From CAVYHJ01 sp963768165 [NCBI: uncultured bacterium] (GTDB lineage Bacteria; UBP4; UBA4092), in the NCBI GenBank assembly GCA_963768165.1, contig CAVYHJ010000026.1, positions 310,001 to 374,000 on the forward strand: 64,000 nt of DNA. The letters run 5' to 3'. Shown here one piece after another: positions 15,924 through 25,828 of the stretch; positions within the stretch are counted from its first letter, which is position 1; every line of letters starts with the position of its first letter. The translations under genes were made by a program, and so were the position numbers. Under the pieces are notes generated by a model, which worked only from the letters and a program-made list of their open reading frames with translations, ran no database searches and had not been told where the DNA came from.

Positions 15924-18725
15924 TTGGGATGGATAGTATTCATTATTATTTTGATTTTCTTGTCCCTACCTGCCTCAGCACAAACCTCTTACACCATTAC
16001 TGATCTCGGTCCAGGTGGCGCCTATGGTATTAACAATGCGGATCAAGTGGTTGGCGGGGCTACTGATTCATTCGGTAATGAACATGCGGTTCTCTGGAGT
16101 AATGGGCAGATGCAATATTTGGGTGCTACTTTTGGGGGATTAGTGAGTCGAGCCCTTGGTATTAACAATGCAGGTCAAGTGGTTGGGTATGATGAAAATG
16201 CAACCGCTTGTATTTGGAGCAATGGGCAGGAGTATGTTTTGGTGTCAGGATCATTTGGAGGTTATGTAAGCAATGCACGTGGTATCAATGATGCGGGTGA
16301 AGTGGCAGGTTTTGCTGAAACTTCAACTTCTAATGGAGCCACCCATGCATGCCTCTGGAGCAATGGGCAGGAGCAAGATTTGGGTACATTAGGGGGACCT
16401 CATAGTAATGCCTATGGTATCAACGATTTGGGTCAGGTGGTCGGTTGGTCTTTTACAGCAGCTGCTGAGGAACCGCAGCATGCCTTTCTGTGGAGCGGGG
16501 GTATTATGTATGATTTGGGCACGTTAGGTGGAACTAATAGCTACGCTTATGGGATCAACGATGTAGGTCAAGTGGTCGGTCAATCACAAGTTGCCAATGG
16601 TGATTGGCATGCCTTTCTGTGGAGCCCGGGTAATGGTATGCAAGATCTGGGTCTAGGTTCTGCAAATGGTATTAACAATAAAGGTCAAGTGGTTGGCTAT
16701 GATGGAAATGGAAACGCCTTTCTGTGGAGCCAAGGAAATGGAATGCAAGATTTGGGTCCAGGTTCAGCCAATGGTATCAATGATGTAGGTCAAGCGGTTG
16801 GCGTATCCTATTCCAATGGTCATGCCGTCATCTGGACTCCCGCATCCCCAGGATTTCTGTATTTTAAGGATGCCGATAATTTATCTCGTGAAGTGATTGG
16901 TACAGTTTGTGATGGTACTTCCCAAATTCAAATTCAACTGGTAATCGGTGCGCCATCGAATCAACAGGTTACTTTTTCGATTGTAAGTGATGATAGCAAG
17001 CACGGTCAGTTGATAGGTTCCAATCCCATGAATTTTAATAATAACACAGCCACTATCACTTATCTAGCACCTATGGATTATCCCTTTAGTGATGCTACCA
17101 TCCAAGCGGCTTATAGTAATATTACTGTCCAAAGAGCGTTGTCCATCAAACCCTGTCCGGTAGTCTTGGTTCATGGGATATGGTCATCTTCTGCTACTTG
17201 GACAAGTTTTGGTATTTTTTCTACTGGAATAAATCCCCAAGCTCAATTAGAACAATTATTTCCATTTGTCTACGCTGTGAATTATAAAAGCTCCAATGCA
17301 CAACCTTTTTCTGTAAACGCTCCTCAGGTTCCAATAGGAATTGCAGGAGCACTTTTATTAACAACTTCGTCAAACTATGTGGCAAAAAAAGCAGATGTGG
17401 TGGCTCATAGTATGGGCGGGGTTCTTACCCGATGGTATTTGGAAGATTTAACCACTCCCAAATATCAAAATAATATTCGTAGGATTATTACTATTGGAAC
17501 TCCGCATTCGGGAACACAACTGGCGAGCAAAGTGGTTGCTTTAGGATATCCTGACGCATGGGTCGCTCAACAAATCGGAATGCCGGTTAATCAAGGTGCT
17601 GTAGAAAATATGTCGGTCAATAGTTTCGCAATAGATAGTCAATTAAATTTACCGAGTAATCTTAGCTTAGCAAATTCACGAGCTGTTGTATCTTCGGTTT
17701 ACGTGGATGTGGGGAGTTTGCGAAGTAATCCTCCTTCACAGGCAAAAGCGTTGGCTTGGTACTTAGGTTATTCCTATGGTCCTTTTCAAACTTATTCTAC
17801 TCTCTGTATGGAAAGTTTATTTTTACCCGAAACTACGGATGATTACCTGGTTCCAGCTTCCAGTCAACAAGGAGGGCTTTCGGGAAATCAATCAGCGTTT
17901 TATCAAGGTTTTTGGCATATAGATGAGACCAGTAGCAGCAGTATTGTATCAAGGGTTTCCACGATTTTATTATCCCCGCTAAGTGCTGGTTATTTTAGTA
18001 CGCAAGGTTTTAATCCACCGACTTTAACGTTCAGTTCTATGGCAATTCGGCCTATGGTGAGTCCACAGCAATCTATTGGGACTGTAACCATTACCTCTCC
18101 AACCACCGGAACGATTCTTTATTCCAATGATACATTTTATGCTACGGTGACTGTGTCGGGGGATGTTCAAAGTATTTTGGTGGGGACTTATTTCGATTCA
18201 AGCATATCTAACACTTTTCCCTATCAATACCCCTTTATCATTCCTTCTGATGCCATAGGTTCATTTTATTTGGTTGCCGCAGGAGAAGATAGTACTGGCA
18301 CTATTATAGCCGTGGATAGTGTGCTTTTGAATATTCAACTGACAGCAACTGTGGAAGGGATAAATATTCTCGGTTCCTTAATGGCATTGTATACTGGGGA
18401 TACGAGTTCTTTGACGGTCATGGGAAATTTTTCCGATAGTATCCAGCGTGATATTTCACAAAATGCGGGAACGATTTTTACCTCAAATGATACAACTATT
18501 GTTTCTGTAGATTCCGTCTTAGGAATTATGTATGCTATTTCCACGGGACAGACATTTATTACCGCTACCAATAATGGATATTTCGGTTTTGTGAATGTAA
18601 CTGTGTTAAATCCAAATCCGAATTCAAATCCAAGTCCAACCTCTGTTCCTAAAGAAGAATGGATGCTTTATTCAGATTCCAAGATGGATGTATCGTATTA
18701 TTGGGAGCATAGTTTGTTTGAATAG
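15924..18725 (+). CDS. Secreted HAF-repeat / lipase-like / Ig-like multidomain protein
   Basis: A 933-residue exported protein. A signal peptide ends near SLPASAQ. Residues about 25-310 hold seven HAF-type repeats, each pairing a GINNxGQVVG motif with an AFLWSxGxxxDLG motif. A linker follows, then an alpha/beta-hydrolase resembling PGAP1-like or triacylglycerol lipases: oxyanion motif VLVHGIW near 412, nucleophile Ser in AHSMGG near 496, Asp near 639 (TTDDYLVPAS) and His near 665 (GFWHIDE). The C-terminal third contains Ig-like segments, the last resembling BIG2. The start is taken as TTG 15924; the frame is open further upstream, and GGAGA at 15898 is too far for a confident call. Likely a secreted or surface lipid or ester hydrolase; the substrate is unknown. 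Confidence 0.75.
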   Translation: MGWIVFIIILIFLSLPASAQTSYTITDLGPGGAYGINNADQVVGGATDSFGNEHAVLWSNGQMQYLGATFGGLVSRALGINNAGQVVGYDENATACIWSNGQEYVLVSGSFGGYVSNARGINDAGEVAGFAETSTSNGATHACLWSNGQEQDLGTLGGPHSNAYGINDLGQVVGWSFTAAAEEPQHAFLWSGGIMYDLGTLGGTNSYAYGINDVGQVVGQSQVANGDWHAFLWSPGNGMQDLGLGSANGINNKGQVVGYDGNGNAFLWSQGNGMQDLGPGSANGINDVGQAVGVSYSNGHAVIWTPASPGFLYFKDADNLSREVIGTVCDGTSQIQIQLVIGAPSNQQVTFSIVSDDSKHGQLIGSNPMNFNNNTATITYLAPMDYPFSDATIQAAYSNITVQRALSIKPCPVVLVHGIWSSSATWTSFGIFSTGINPQAQLEQLFPFVYAVNYKSSNAQPFSVNAPQVPIGIAGALLLTTSSNYVAKKADVVAHSMGGVLTRWYLEDLTTPKYQNNIRRIITIGTPHSGTQLASKVVALGYPDAWVAQQIGMPVNQGAVENMSVNSFAIDSQLNLPSNLSLANSRAVVSSVYVDVGSLRSNPPSQAKALAWYLGYSYGPFQTYSTLCMESLFLPETTDDYLVPASSQQGGLSGNQSAFYQGFWHIDETSSSSIVSRVSTILLSPLSAGYFSTQGFNPPTLTFSSMAIRPMVSPQQSIGTVTITSPTTGTILYSNDTFYATVTVSGDVQSILVGTYFDSSISNTFPYQYPFIIPSDAIGSFYLVAAGEDSTGTIIAVDSVLLNIQLTATVEGINILGSLMALYTGDTSSLTVMGNFSDSIQRDISQNAGTIFTSNDTTIVSVDSVLGIMYAISTGQTFITATNNGYFGFVNVTVLNPNPNSNPSPTSVPKEEWMLYSDSKMDVSYYWEHSLFE

Positions 18726-18730
18726 AATCT

Positions 18731-18779
18731 TACCCTTTCATCCCTCTCCTTGGTAAGGAGAGGAAACGAGGGAAAGGTA
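18731..18779. terminator. Bidirectional hairpin terminator between converging genes
   Basis: Arms CCTCTCCTT (18743-18751) and AAGGAGAGG (18755-18763) enclose a three-base loop, and the flanking TACCCTTTC and GAAAGGTA continue the pairing. It fills the 56-bp gap between the rightward HAF/lipase gene and the leftward accA gene. Confidence 0.65.
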
Positions 18780-18781
18780 TA

Positions 18782-19744
18782 TCATTCTGCGAATTGACCG
18801 ATTTTGCGGTACTTTTCGTAACGATTTTTGATGAGGGAATCTTTACTCGTCTGGGTTAATTGATGTAGATGCTTTAAAAAAGCTTGTTTTAATGATTGTG
18901 CTGTGGTTTTAAGGTCACGATGGGCGCCACCCAAGGGTTCGGGAATAACTTCGTCAATAACACCGAGTTGCGCGAGATGTTGCGCAGTGATTTTGAGCGC
19001 TTCTGCAGCTTCCGGGGCTTTAGCGGTATCCCGCCATAATATGGCTGAGGCACCTTCCGGTGAGATAACGGAATAATAGGCATTTTCCAACATTAAAACC
19101 CGGTCACAGACTCCTATACCCAGCGCGCCGCCACTTCCGCCTTCTCCAATAACCACAGCGATGCTGGGCGTCTCCAAACTCGCCATAACGCGCAAATTGT
19201 AAGCGATAGCCTCAGCCTGCCCGCGTTCTTCCGCGCCGATTCCTGGATACGCACCCGGAGTGTCTATGAAACATAATATCGGCATTTCAAACTTTTCTGC
19301 CATTTGCATCATTCGCAGGGCTTTGCGGTATCCTTCAGGATGGGGCATACCGAAATTGCGTAAGAGGTTTTCTTTGGTATCACGTCCTTTTTGCTGGCCG
19401 ATGACCATGATGGGTGTCCCATTGAATTTCGCAGGACCACAGACCATTGCAGCATCATCCGCGAACCGCCTGTCTCCGTGAAACTCTGTAAACTCTTCAA
19501 ACAACTCGTTGACGTAATCGAGAGTGTAAGGCCGGTTGGGATGCCGGGCGAGTTTTACTCTCTGCCAGGGAGTTAGATTCGAGTAAATATCCTCCTGTAC
19601 TTGGATGAGTTTATTTTGCAGAGATTGGATTTCGGAACTGGTATCTACCTTTTGCGTGTCTCGTAATTTCTCCAATTCCTCAATTTGTTTTTTGACAGCC
19701 GCGACCGGCTTTTCAAAATCCAACCAAACTTCATTAATAGCCAT
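18782..19744 (-). CDS. accA: Acetyl-CoA carboxylase carboxyltransferase subunit alpha
   Basis: A 320-residue protein covering the full AccA family. The core carries [42 protein letters not shown] and [15 protein letters not shown], which form the oxyanion holes and CoA/biotin-site loops. With AccD it transfers the carboxyl group from carboxybiotin to acetyl-CoA, making malonyl-CoA for fatty acid synthesis. I chose ATG 19744 ([13 protein letters not shown]), where the family normally begins; the longer frame would add nine residues encoded by repeat DNA. It is downstream of dnaE on the same strand, a common arrangement. accB, accC and accD are not in this window. Confidence 0.95.
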   Translation of the reverse strand: MAINEVWLDFEKPVAAVKKQIEELEKLRDTQKVDTSSEIQSLQNKLIQVQEDIYSNLTPWQRVKLARHPNRPYTLDYVNELFEEFTEFHGDRRFADDAAMVCGPAKFNGTPIMVIGQQKGRDTKENLLRNFGMPHPEGYRKALRMMQMAEKFEMPILCFIDTPGAYPGIGAEERGQAEAIAYNLRVMASLETPSIAVVIGEGGSGGALGIGVCDRVLMLENAYYSVISPEGASAILWRDTAKAPEAAEALKITAQHLAQLGVIDEVIPEPLGGAHRDLKTTAQSLKQAFLKHLHQLTQTSKDSLIKNRYEKYRKIGQFAE

Positions 19745-19815
19745 AAAACAGTTCCTAGTTTCTAGTTCCACGTTCCTGGTTAATACTAGAAACTAGAAAC
19801 CAGGAACTCGAAACT
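19745..19815. repeat. Phrase repeat (CTAGAAACTAGAAAC/GTTTCTAGTTCC family) between dnaE and accA
   Basis: The 77-bp spacer is made of repeated GTTCCTAGTTTCTAG and CTAGAAACTAGAAACCAGG words in both orientations, able to fold into an imperfect hairpin. Similar GAAACTTGAAACC wording occurs near 15480. It may end or attenuate the leftward dnaE transcript. Confidence 0.6.
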
Positions 19816-19821
19816 GATTTT

Positions 19822-22800
19822 TTACCCCTTATTACTATACCAGACTGAATCTTTTCCGACGAGGGTTTCCATGGTAGTGACCAATTCGGGGCTGTATACT
19901 ACGCTGTTATGTGAATCCGTACGAATTTCGGTTTCCTTATCTTCCGTCTCGCTTGGGGTGATGAAATGCAGATATGTTCGGCAGGAACCTTTGTGTTGGG
20001 TCAGAACAGATTGCAACTCTAATAATATTTGGTCATTTAGTCCCACCGTGGTGAGCGCGACATGGAAACTATTGGTCAATTTAGATTCCACTTGTTCGAG
20101 TGGCATAACGCTTTGTAAAGTAATCGTGGTATTTTCATTGTACGTATCCACACGACCCGTGACGAAAACCAAACGGTCTTTTTGCAACATTTCCCGATTC
20201 TTTTCAAAAGCTTCTGGAAAAGCACGGAGTGAAACAATCCCACTAAAATCTTCCAAAAATACGTCCGCCATGTTGTCGCCTTTTTTGGTACGTTTCAATT
20301 TTAAATCCACGATGACCCCGCCGAGATTAACGGTTTGTCCTGCGGGTTTCTCTTGGACGGCGGCAGCGGAACAATCGGTATAGCGTTCAATGACTGATTC
20401 AAATTGCTCCAAGGGATGACCGGTTACATAAAAACCCAGCAAATCTTTTTCAAATTGTAACAACTGGGCTTCATGTAATTCCGGAATTTTGGGAAATTCA
20501 GGTTCATGAGTTCCATTTCCATTACCGACGTCCAACGTATCAAAAAATGAAATTTGACCCTGTTCCTTATCCCGTTGGGTCAACGACCCGTGAGAGAGTG
20601 CTTGAGGAAGGATGTTCAACATCTGTGATCGTTTCGCACCAAGGGAATCGAACGCACCGCATTTAATCAGACTTTCGATTACTTTGGAATTGACTTTACC
20701 AGTGTCCACGCGACTGCAAAAATCGAACAAGGATTTGAATTTTTCAATTTCCCGAATAGTTAGTATCGAATCAATGGCCGCTTTACCAACATTTTTCACC
20801 GCTGCCAATCCGAACCGAATCGCTTGATCATCTGTGACAGTAAAGTTAGCATAGGATTCATTAATATCGGGAGGTTGAACATCAATTCCCATATTGCGGC
20901 AGGCCTTGATATAGGTGACCATTTTGTCGTGATTTCCCATTTCACTGGTGAGCAGGGAGGCCATGTATTCCACGGCGTAATACGCTTTGAGATATGCGGT
21001 TTGATACGCAACCATGGCGTAGGCTGCGGTATGTGACTTGTTAAATCCATATCCAGCGAATTCATCCATTAAATCAAAAATCGTTTGTGCGACTTTTTTA
21101 TCAATTTTATTTTTGAGGCAACCATTGATGAATGCTTCTTTTTGTTTCTCCATTACCCCACGGTCTTTTTTTCCCATTGCTTTGCGAAGATAATCAGCAG
21201 ATTCCATAGAGAATCCAGCGAGTTTACTGGAAATTTGCATGACCTGCTCTTGATAAACCATGACACCATAAGTGTTTTTTAAAATGGATTCCAAATCAGG
21301 ATGAAGGTATTCAGTCTGGGTTTTTCCGTGACGGCGGGATATGAAATCTTCAATCATTCCGCTGCCCAAAGGACCGGGACGATAAAGTGCAATGACCGAA
21401 CTGATGTCTTCAAAATTTGTAGGTGCGAGACGCCGCAGAAGGTCGCGCATTCCACTGCTTTCCAGTTGGAACAAGCCGTCTGTATCCGCACGGGATAACA
21501 TTTCGTATACTTTGGAATCATCCAGAGGAATTTGAGATAAATCGATTTTTATACCGTGCCGTTTTTCGATAAGTTTGAGGGTATTATCAATCACGGTCAA
21601 TGTGCGAAGACCGAGAAAATCAATTTTCAACAAACCGATTTCTGAGACAATATTCATATCGTATTGTGTAGTAATATCACCCGTTCCGCTGTTACGGTAG
21701 AGGGGGACGTAATCGGTTAGGGGAGTCGGAGAGATGACGACACCGGCAGCGTGAGTAGACGCGTGACGCGGGAACCCTTCTACGGACTTGGCGACATTGA
21801 CCATCGTTTGCATTTTTTCATGTCGTTCGGTCTGTTGTCGTAATTCTTTGTTTTGTTCCAGTGCTTTTTCCAGAGTCATATCCACCCCGAAAGGTACCAG
21901 TTTGGCAATTTTATCCACCTCTGGCAACGGTATTTTCATTGCACGGCCAACATCGCGAATCGCGTTGCGCGCCGCCATCGTTCCAAAAGTTATGATTTGT
22001 GACACCTGGTCTTTGCCGTATTTCTCGGTAACGTAATCAATGATTTCACCGCGCCGTTCATAACAAAAATCAATATCAATGTCCGGCATGGAAATTCGAC
22101 CGGGGTTAAGGAATCGTTCAAAAATTAATCCATATTTCAGGGGATCAAGGTCAGTGATTTTTAAGCAATAGGCGACAATTGACCCGGCAGCGGAACCGCG
22201 CCCGGGACCTACGGGAATCCCGCGGCTGCGCGCAAAATGAATAAAATCCCATACGATAAGAAAATATCCTGAAAAGCCCATACGTTTGATGATATCCAAT
22301 TCATATTTCAAACGGTTTTCCAACTCCTCACCAATAATGGGGTATCTCTCCTGTAAACCTCTATAAGCTAATTCATCGAGATAAGAATCGAGGGTATGGC
22401 CTTGCGGAACTTGATATTGTGGGAGTAATGGTTTTCCAAAAGTCAATTCAATATTGCACCGGTCGGCAATGTCTATCGTATTGTGAATGGCATCAGGAAT
22501 TTCTGCAAACGCACGTTTCATTTCCTCCGGCGATTTAAAATAAAATTCATCCGTCTGGAATTTCAATCGATCAGGATCGTCCAGAGTTTTACCCGTTTGT
22601 ATGCAAAGGAGGACATCATGATTTTTGGCGCTTTCACGAGTCAGGTAATGACAGTCATTGGTGGCGACAACCTGGAGATTTAACTTTTTCGACAACTCAA
22701 ATAATTGTTTATTAATCGTACGCTGCGCGTCAATACCATTTTCCTGTAATTCAAGATAAAAATTCTCCCTGCCGAAAAGTTCTGCCATTCGACCGGCTTT

Positions 22801-23304
22801 TTCAAGGGCTTTAGATTCTTGTCCCTGCATAAACAAATTAGGAACTTCACCTTTCATGCAAGCAGAAAGGCAGACGATGTCTTCGTGATACTTTTCCAGA
22901 ATTTCCCAATCAATTCTCGGTTTATAATAGAACCCTTCCAGGTAGGATTGGGAGGAAAGTTGAATCAGGTTTTTATATCCCTTTTCGCTTTTGGCAAGCA
23001 ATACCAAATGGTAATTGCGCTCTTTTACAGCATCGTCTATCCCGGCACGGTCATACCGGCTGTTGGGCGCATAATACATTTCACAGCCGATAATTGGTTT
23101 GACTCCCGCACTTTTAGCTTTTTTATAAAACTCAATAGCTCCGAACAAATTCCCATGATCGGTCACCGCCAATGCGTGCATCCCGTATTCTTTTGCTTTT
23201 TGCACTGCGTCGCTAATCCGGCAGGCACCGTCCAACAAACTATATTGCGAATGTAGATGTAAATGTACGAAATCTGATTTTGGAATTATCTGAGTTTCAG
23301 CCAT
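19822..23304 (-). CDS. dnaE: DNA polymerase III alpha subunit
   Basis: A 1160-residue replicative polymerase, the usual length for DnaE1. The N-terminal PHP domain starts FVHLHLHSQYSLLDGACRI, the polymerase core includes GPGRGSAAGSIVAYCL and the catalytic PDIDIDFCYERR, then GYGFNKSHTAAYAMVAYQTAYLKAYY, the helix-hairpin-helix region, and an OB fold near VNLGGVIVDLKLKRTKKGDNMADVFLED. It synthesises chromosomal DNA as part of the holoenzyme. The start at ATG 23304 has AAAGG five bases away. It is the first gene of a probable dnaE-accA transcript. Nothing in the sequence is unusual. Confidence 0.97.
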   Translation of the reverse strand: MAETQIIPKSDFVHLHLHSQYSLLDGACRISDAVQKAKEYGMHALAVTDHGNLFGAIEFYKKAKSAGVKPIIGCEMYYAPNSRYDRAGIDDAVKERNYHLVLLAKSEKGYKNLIQLSSQSYLEGFYYKPRIDWEILEKYHEDIVCLSACMKGEVPNLFMQGQESKALEKAGRMAELFGRENFYLELQENGIDAQRTINKQLFELSKKLNLQVVATNDCHYLTRESAKNHDVLLCIQTGKTLDDPDRLKFQTDEFYFKSPEEMKRAFAEIPDAIHNTIDIADRCNIELTFGKPLLPQYQVPQGHTLDSYLDELAYRGLQERYPIIGEELENRLKYELDIIKRMGFSGYFLIVWDFIHFARSRGIPVGPGRGSAAGSIVAYCLKITDLDPLKYGLIFERFLNPGRISMPDIDIDFCYERRGEIIDYVTEKYGKDQVSQIITFGTMAARNAIRDVGRAMKIPLPEVDKIAKLVPFGVDMTLEKALEQNKELRQQTERHEKMQTMVNVAKSVEGFPRHASTHAAGVVISPTPLTDYVPLYRNSGTGDITTQYDMNIVSEIGLLKIDFLGLRTLTVIDNTLKLIEKRHGIKIDLSQIPLDDSKVYEMLSRADTDGLFQLESSGMRDLLRRLAPTNFEDISSVIALYRPGPLGSGMIEDFISRRHGKTQTEYLHPDLESILKNTYGVMVYQEQVMQISSKLAGFSMESADYLRKAMGKKDRGVMEKQKEAFINGCLKNKIDKKVAQTIFDLMDEFAGYGFNKSHTAAYAMVAYQTAYLKAYYAVEYMASLLTSEMGNHDKMVTYIKACRNMGIDVQPPDINESYANFTVTDDQAIRFGLAAVKNVGKAAIDSILTIREIEKFKSLFDFCSRVDTGKVNSKVIESLIKCGAFDSLGAKRSQMLNILPQALSHGSLTQRDKEQGQISFFDTLDVGNGNGTHEPEFPKIPELHEAQLLQFEKDLLGFYVTGHPLEQFESVIERYTDCSAAAVQEKPAGQTVNLGGVIVDLKLKRTKKGDNMADVFLEDFSGIVSLRAFPEAFEKNREMLQKDRLVFVTGRVDTYNENTTITLQSVMPLEQVESKLTNSFHVALTTVGLNDQILLELQSVLTQHKGSCRTYLHFITPSETEDKETEIRTDSHNSVVYSPELVTTMETLVGKDSVWYSNKG

Positions 23305-23410
23305 TCATAGAACCTTTGTGAAGAAGAATATTATTTTCTATATATTGAAATCATAACGAGGCAAAGAGGGAATGTCAATCAACTTTGGAAACCGTTTACT
23401 ATCATTTTTC

Positions 23411-23439
23411 TTGACTTTCTGAAAAATCACTTGTAGGCT
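23411..23439 (+). promoter_or_regulatory. Sigma70-like promoter for the zinc-ribbon/Yip1 gene
   Basis: TTGACT (23411-23416) and TAGGCT (23434-23439) are 17 bases apart and lie 33 bases upstream of ATG 23473. Match is moderate. Confidence 0.4.
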
Positions 23440-23472
23440 AGTGTATGTCTTTATTTATGATTGGAGAACGAA

Positions 23473-24288
23473 ATGAACCAGTGTAAACAATGCGGACATG
23501 AGTTACCGGAACCATTACCCGGATTTTGTACGTTTTGCGGAGCAGCAACATCCGAAACTCCGGGAATTGTCACCCCGATCGGAGCTGGGTCTTCCGGCAG
23601 TAGCCCACAGTATTATTGCCCTTGGGAAGACCGGGCACGGTTGGGATTTTTTAAAGCGTTTTGGGAAACATTGAAATCCGTTATGACTCAGCCAACGGAG
23701 TTTTATCAGAAATTGAATCCTAAAGAAAATGCTGGATCAGCAATAGGATTTGCAGTATTGTCGGGTACTATCGCTGTCATCTTTTCCATATTGTGGCAGA
23801 TTCCGTTTCAAATGCTTAATTTTGCCACAATGGGTACGCGTAACCCGGGAGCCGCAGCAATTCCAATGGTCTTTACCATAGGGATGTTGTTTGTTTATAT
23901 GATTTTTTCACCACTGCTTGTATTAATCGGTCTATTCATCACTACAGCAATTACTCATTTCACTTTATGGATTGTCGGTGGTGCAAATAAGAGTTTTGAG
24001 ACAACATTGCGTGTGGTTGGCTATGCAATGGGAATCAGTACGTTATGTGTTATTCCGTTTTGCGGTGGAATGATTGCAGGAATTTGGCAGATTGTTGTTG
24101 AGATTATTGGATTAAAAGAAGTTCATGATACAACTTTTGGGAAAGCTATTGCTGCCAAATTAATTCCCATGTTTGTCTGCTGTTGTTGCATGATAGGTAT
24201 TTTTGCTTTAATCTTTTCGATGGTTGGTTTATCTTTGAGTAATCCCGATGGTATCCGTCAATTCTTTGAACATTTAAGTAATCGCTAA
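23473..24288 (+). CDS. Zinc-ribbon and Yip1-domain membrane protein
   Basis: The N-terminus is a four-cysteine zinc ribbon (NQCKQCGHELPEP and GFCTFCGAAT, two CxxC knuckles). After a proline/glycine/serine linker comes a Yip1 domain (about 60-270) with five hydrophobic segments, beginning FWETLKSVMTQPTEFYQKL. It is distantly related to the two Yip1 proteins near 10-12 kb, which lack the ribbon. ATG 23473 is the start because GGAG lies six bases upstream. It is followed after nine bases by a DUF2752 gene, so the two membrane proteins are likely cotranscribed. Function unknown. Confidence 0.82.
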   Translation: MNQCKQCGHELPEPLPGFCTFCGAATSETPGIVTPIGAGSSGSSPQYYCPWEDRARLGFFKAFWETLKSVMTQPTEFYQKLNPKENAGSAIGFAVLSGTIAVIFSILWQIPFQMLNFATMGTRNPGAAAIPMVFTIGMLFVYMIFSPLLVLIGLFITTAITHFTLWIVGGANKSFETTLRVVGYAMGISTLCVIPFCGGMIAGIWQIVVEIIGLKEVHDTTFGKAIAAKLIPMFVCCCCMIGIFALIFSMVGLSLSNPDGIRQFFEHLSNR

Positions 24289-24297
24289 CTATTATTT

Positions 24298-24714
24298 ATG
24301 GAAAAAATCATTTCACAAAATAAATCCATTCAGGGCTACCAGTTTGGAATCCTTTATGGAGTCCTTGGTTCGATGATGTTGGTTGGCGCCAGGTTGGTAC
24401 TATGGCTCAATCCACCGCTCCCTAAATGTATCTTTAAAGAACTCACCGGCTATCCCTGTCCAACGTGTGGAGCGACAAGATGTGTATGTGAATTTTCACA
24501 GGGTCATTTCTGGGACTCCTTCTTAATGAATCCCTTAATCTTTCTCATTGGTGTAGCCATTGGCTTGTTTGCAGTTTATTCCATCGGAGTTTATTTTTTT
24601 AATTTCCCTGAAATCAAATTTGATTGGGTGAAAAAGAAGTCAAATCTATTTAAGATTTTGTCCGTTTTAGCAATTCTTGTGAACTGGGCATATTTGATTA
24701 CCGTGCATCGCTAA
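24298..24714 (+). CDS. DUF2752 family membrane protein
   Basis: A 138-residue protein with an N-terminal hydrophobic segment, the DUF2752 signature CPTCGATRC followed by a short region ending FLMNPLIFLIG, and two more membrane segments. Members of this family are small membrane proteins of unknown role with a conserved CPxCGxTR motif. It begins nine bases after the zinc-ribbon/Yip1 gene without an obvious ribosome binding site, so translation is probably coupled. hemB follows after 39 bases, behind its own -10 element. Confidence 0.85.
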   Translation: MEKIISQNKSIQGYQFGILYGVLGSMMLVGARLVLWLNPPLPKCIFKELTGYPCPTCGATRCVCEFSQGHFWDSFLMNPLIFLIGVAIGLFAVYSIGVYFFNFPEIKFDWVKKKSNLFKILSVLAILVNWAYLITVHR

Positions 24715-24716
24715 AC

Positions 24717-24745
24717 TTTACCGTTCTCCTAAAACCATTTATACT
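24717..24745 (+). promoter_or_regulatory. Promoter with -10 eight bases before the hemB ATG (leaderless candidate)
   Basis: TTTACC (24717-24722) and TATACT (24740-24745) are 17 bases apart. Only eight bases separate the -10 from ATG 24754 and no Shine-Dalgarno sequence is present, so transcription should begin at or next to the start codon. Confidence 0.5.
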
Positions 24746-24753
24746 TAATTATT

Positions 24754-25725
24754 ATGTCATTTCCAATTCAACGATTACGTAGATTACGCAAAAATGCCAA
24801 ATTACGAAGTTTGGTGCAGGAAACCCGTTTATCTATTGATCAGGTTGTTATGCCGTATTTTGTCTGTCCGGGAAAGAATGTCAAAAAGCCGATTTCATCC
24901 ATGCCGGGCAATTATCAATTGTCTCTTGATTTGATAAAAAAAGAAGCCAGAGAATGTGTGAAACTTGGAATTCCGGCGATGCTTCTTTTTGGGATTCCTT
25001 CGCGGAAGGATGAAAAAGGAAGCGCAGCTTATTCCCCGCACGGAATAGTGCAGGAAGCGGTAAAAGCCATTAAAGATTCGACTCCCGATTTATTGGTTAT
25101 CACCGACGTTTGTTTGTGTGAATACACCTCGCATGGTCATTGTGGGATTATTAAAGACGGTCAGGTGCTCAACGATCCGACACTGGAACTTCTTTCCAAA
25201 GAAGCCTTATCGCATGTTCAGGCGGGTGCGGATATCGTCGCACCCTCGGATATGATGGACGGTCGGGTAGGAGAGATTCGCAAGCTTTTGGATAAGGAAG
25301 GATATGAAGATACTCCTATAATGGCATATTCTGCCAAATATGCTTCCGCATTCTACGCCCCATTCAGGGAGGCGGCGGAATCTACGCCTGCGTTTGGAGA
25401 CAGAAAGTCGTATCAAATGAATCCGGCAAATTCAGATGAAGCCATGCGGGAAATTGAGTTGGACCTACAGGAAGGTGCCGATATTGTTATGGTCAAACCC
25501 GCTCTTCCCTATCTCGACATCATTTATCGTGCAAAACAAACGTTTAACGTTCCTCTGGCAGCTTATAATGTTAGCGGGGAATTTTCCATTGTCAAAGCTG
25601 CCACTCAAAAAAAATGGGTGGATGAACAAAGAGTAGCAACGGAAATTCTCCTGGCGATTAAACGAGCCGGTGCGGATATTATTATCACCTATTGGGCAAA
25701 AGATTTGGCAAAGTGGCTTCAATAA
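24754..25725 (+). CDS. hemB: Delta-aminolevulinic acid dehydratase (porphobilinogen synthase)
   Basis: A 323-residue HemB that condenses two 5-aminolevulinate molecules into porphobilinogen, a cytosolic step of tetrapyrrole synthesis. The Schiff-base lysines are Lys195 ([15 protein letters not shown]) and Lys248 ([10 protein letters not shown]). The metal-site segment [14 protein letters not shown] (119-131) has Cys120, Cys122 and Cys130, marking the zinc-dependent type. The ATG at 24754 lies eight bases after TATACT with no ribosome binding site. No other heme gene is adjacent. Confidence 0.97.
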   Translation: MSFPIQRLRRLRKNAKLRSLVQETRLSIDQVVMPYFVCPGKNVKKPISSMPGNYQLSLDLIKKEARECVKLGIPAMLLFGIPSRKDEKGSAAYSPHGIVQEAVKAIKDSTPDLLVITDVCLCEYTSHGHCGIIKDGQVLNDPTLELLSKEALSHVQAGADIVAPSDMMDGRVGEIRKLLDKEGYEDTPIMAYSAKYASAFYAPFREAAESTPAFGDRKSYQMNPANSDEAMREIELDLQEGADIVMVKPALPYLDIIYRAKQTFNVPLAAYNVSGEFSIVKAATQKKWVDEQRVATEILLAIKRAGADIIITYWAKDLAKWLQ

Positions 25726-25788
25726 GATTTCGGCTTCTCTGCTCATTAAATGTCTTGCCATTTATTTAAAATCACTATATTTTTCGAT

Positions 25789-25817
25789 TTGACCACATAT
25801 CGAGACTATACTATATT
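25789..25817 (+). promoter_or_regulatory. Promoter with -10 eleven bases before the DUF2723 ATG
   Basis: TTGACC (25789-25794) and TATATT (25812-25817) are 17 bases apart; ATG 25829 follows after 11 bases (ATATCACCTT, no ribosome binding site). The mRNA would be leaderless or carry a leader of about five bases. Confidence 0.5.
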
Positions 25818-25828
25818 TATATCACCTT

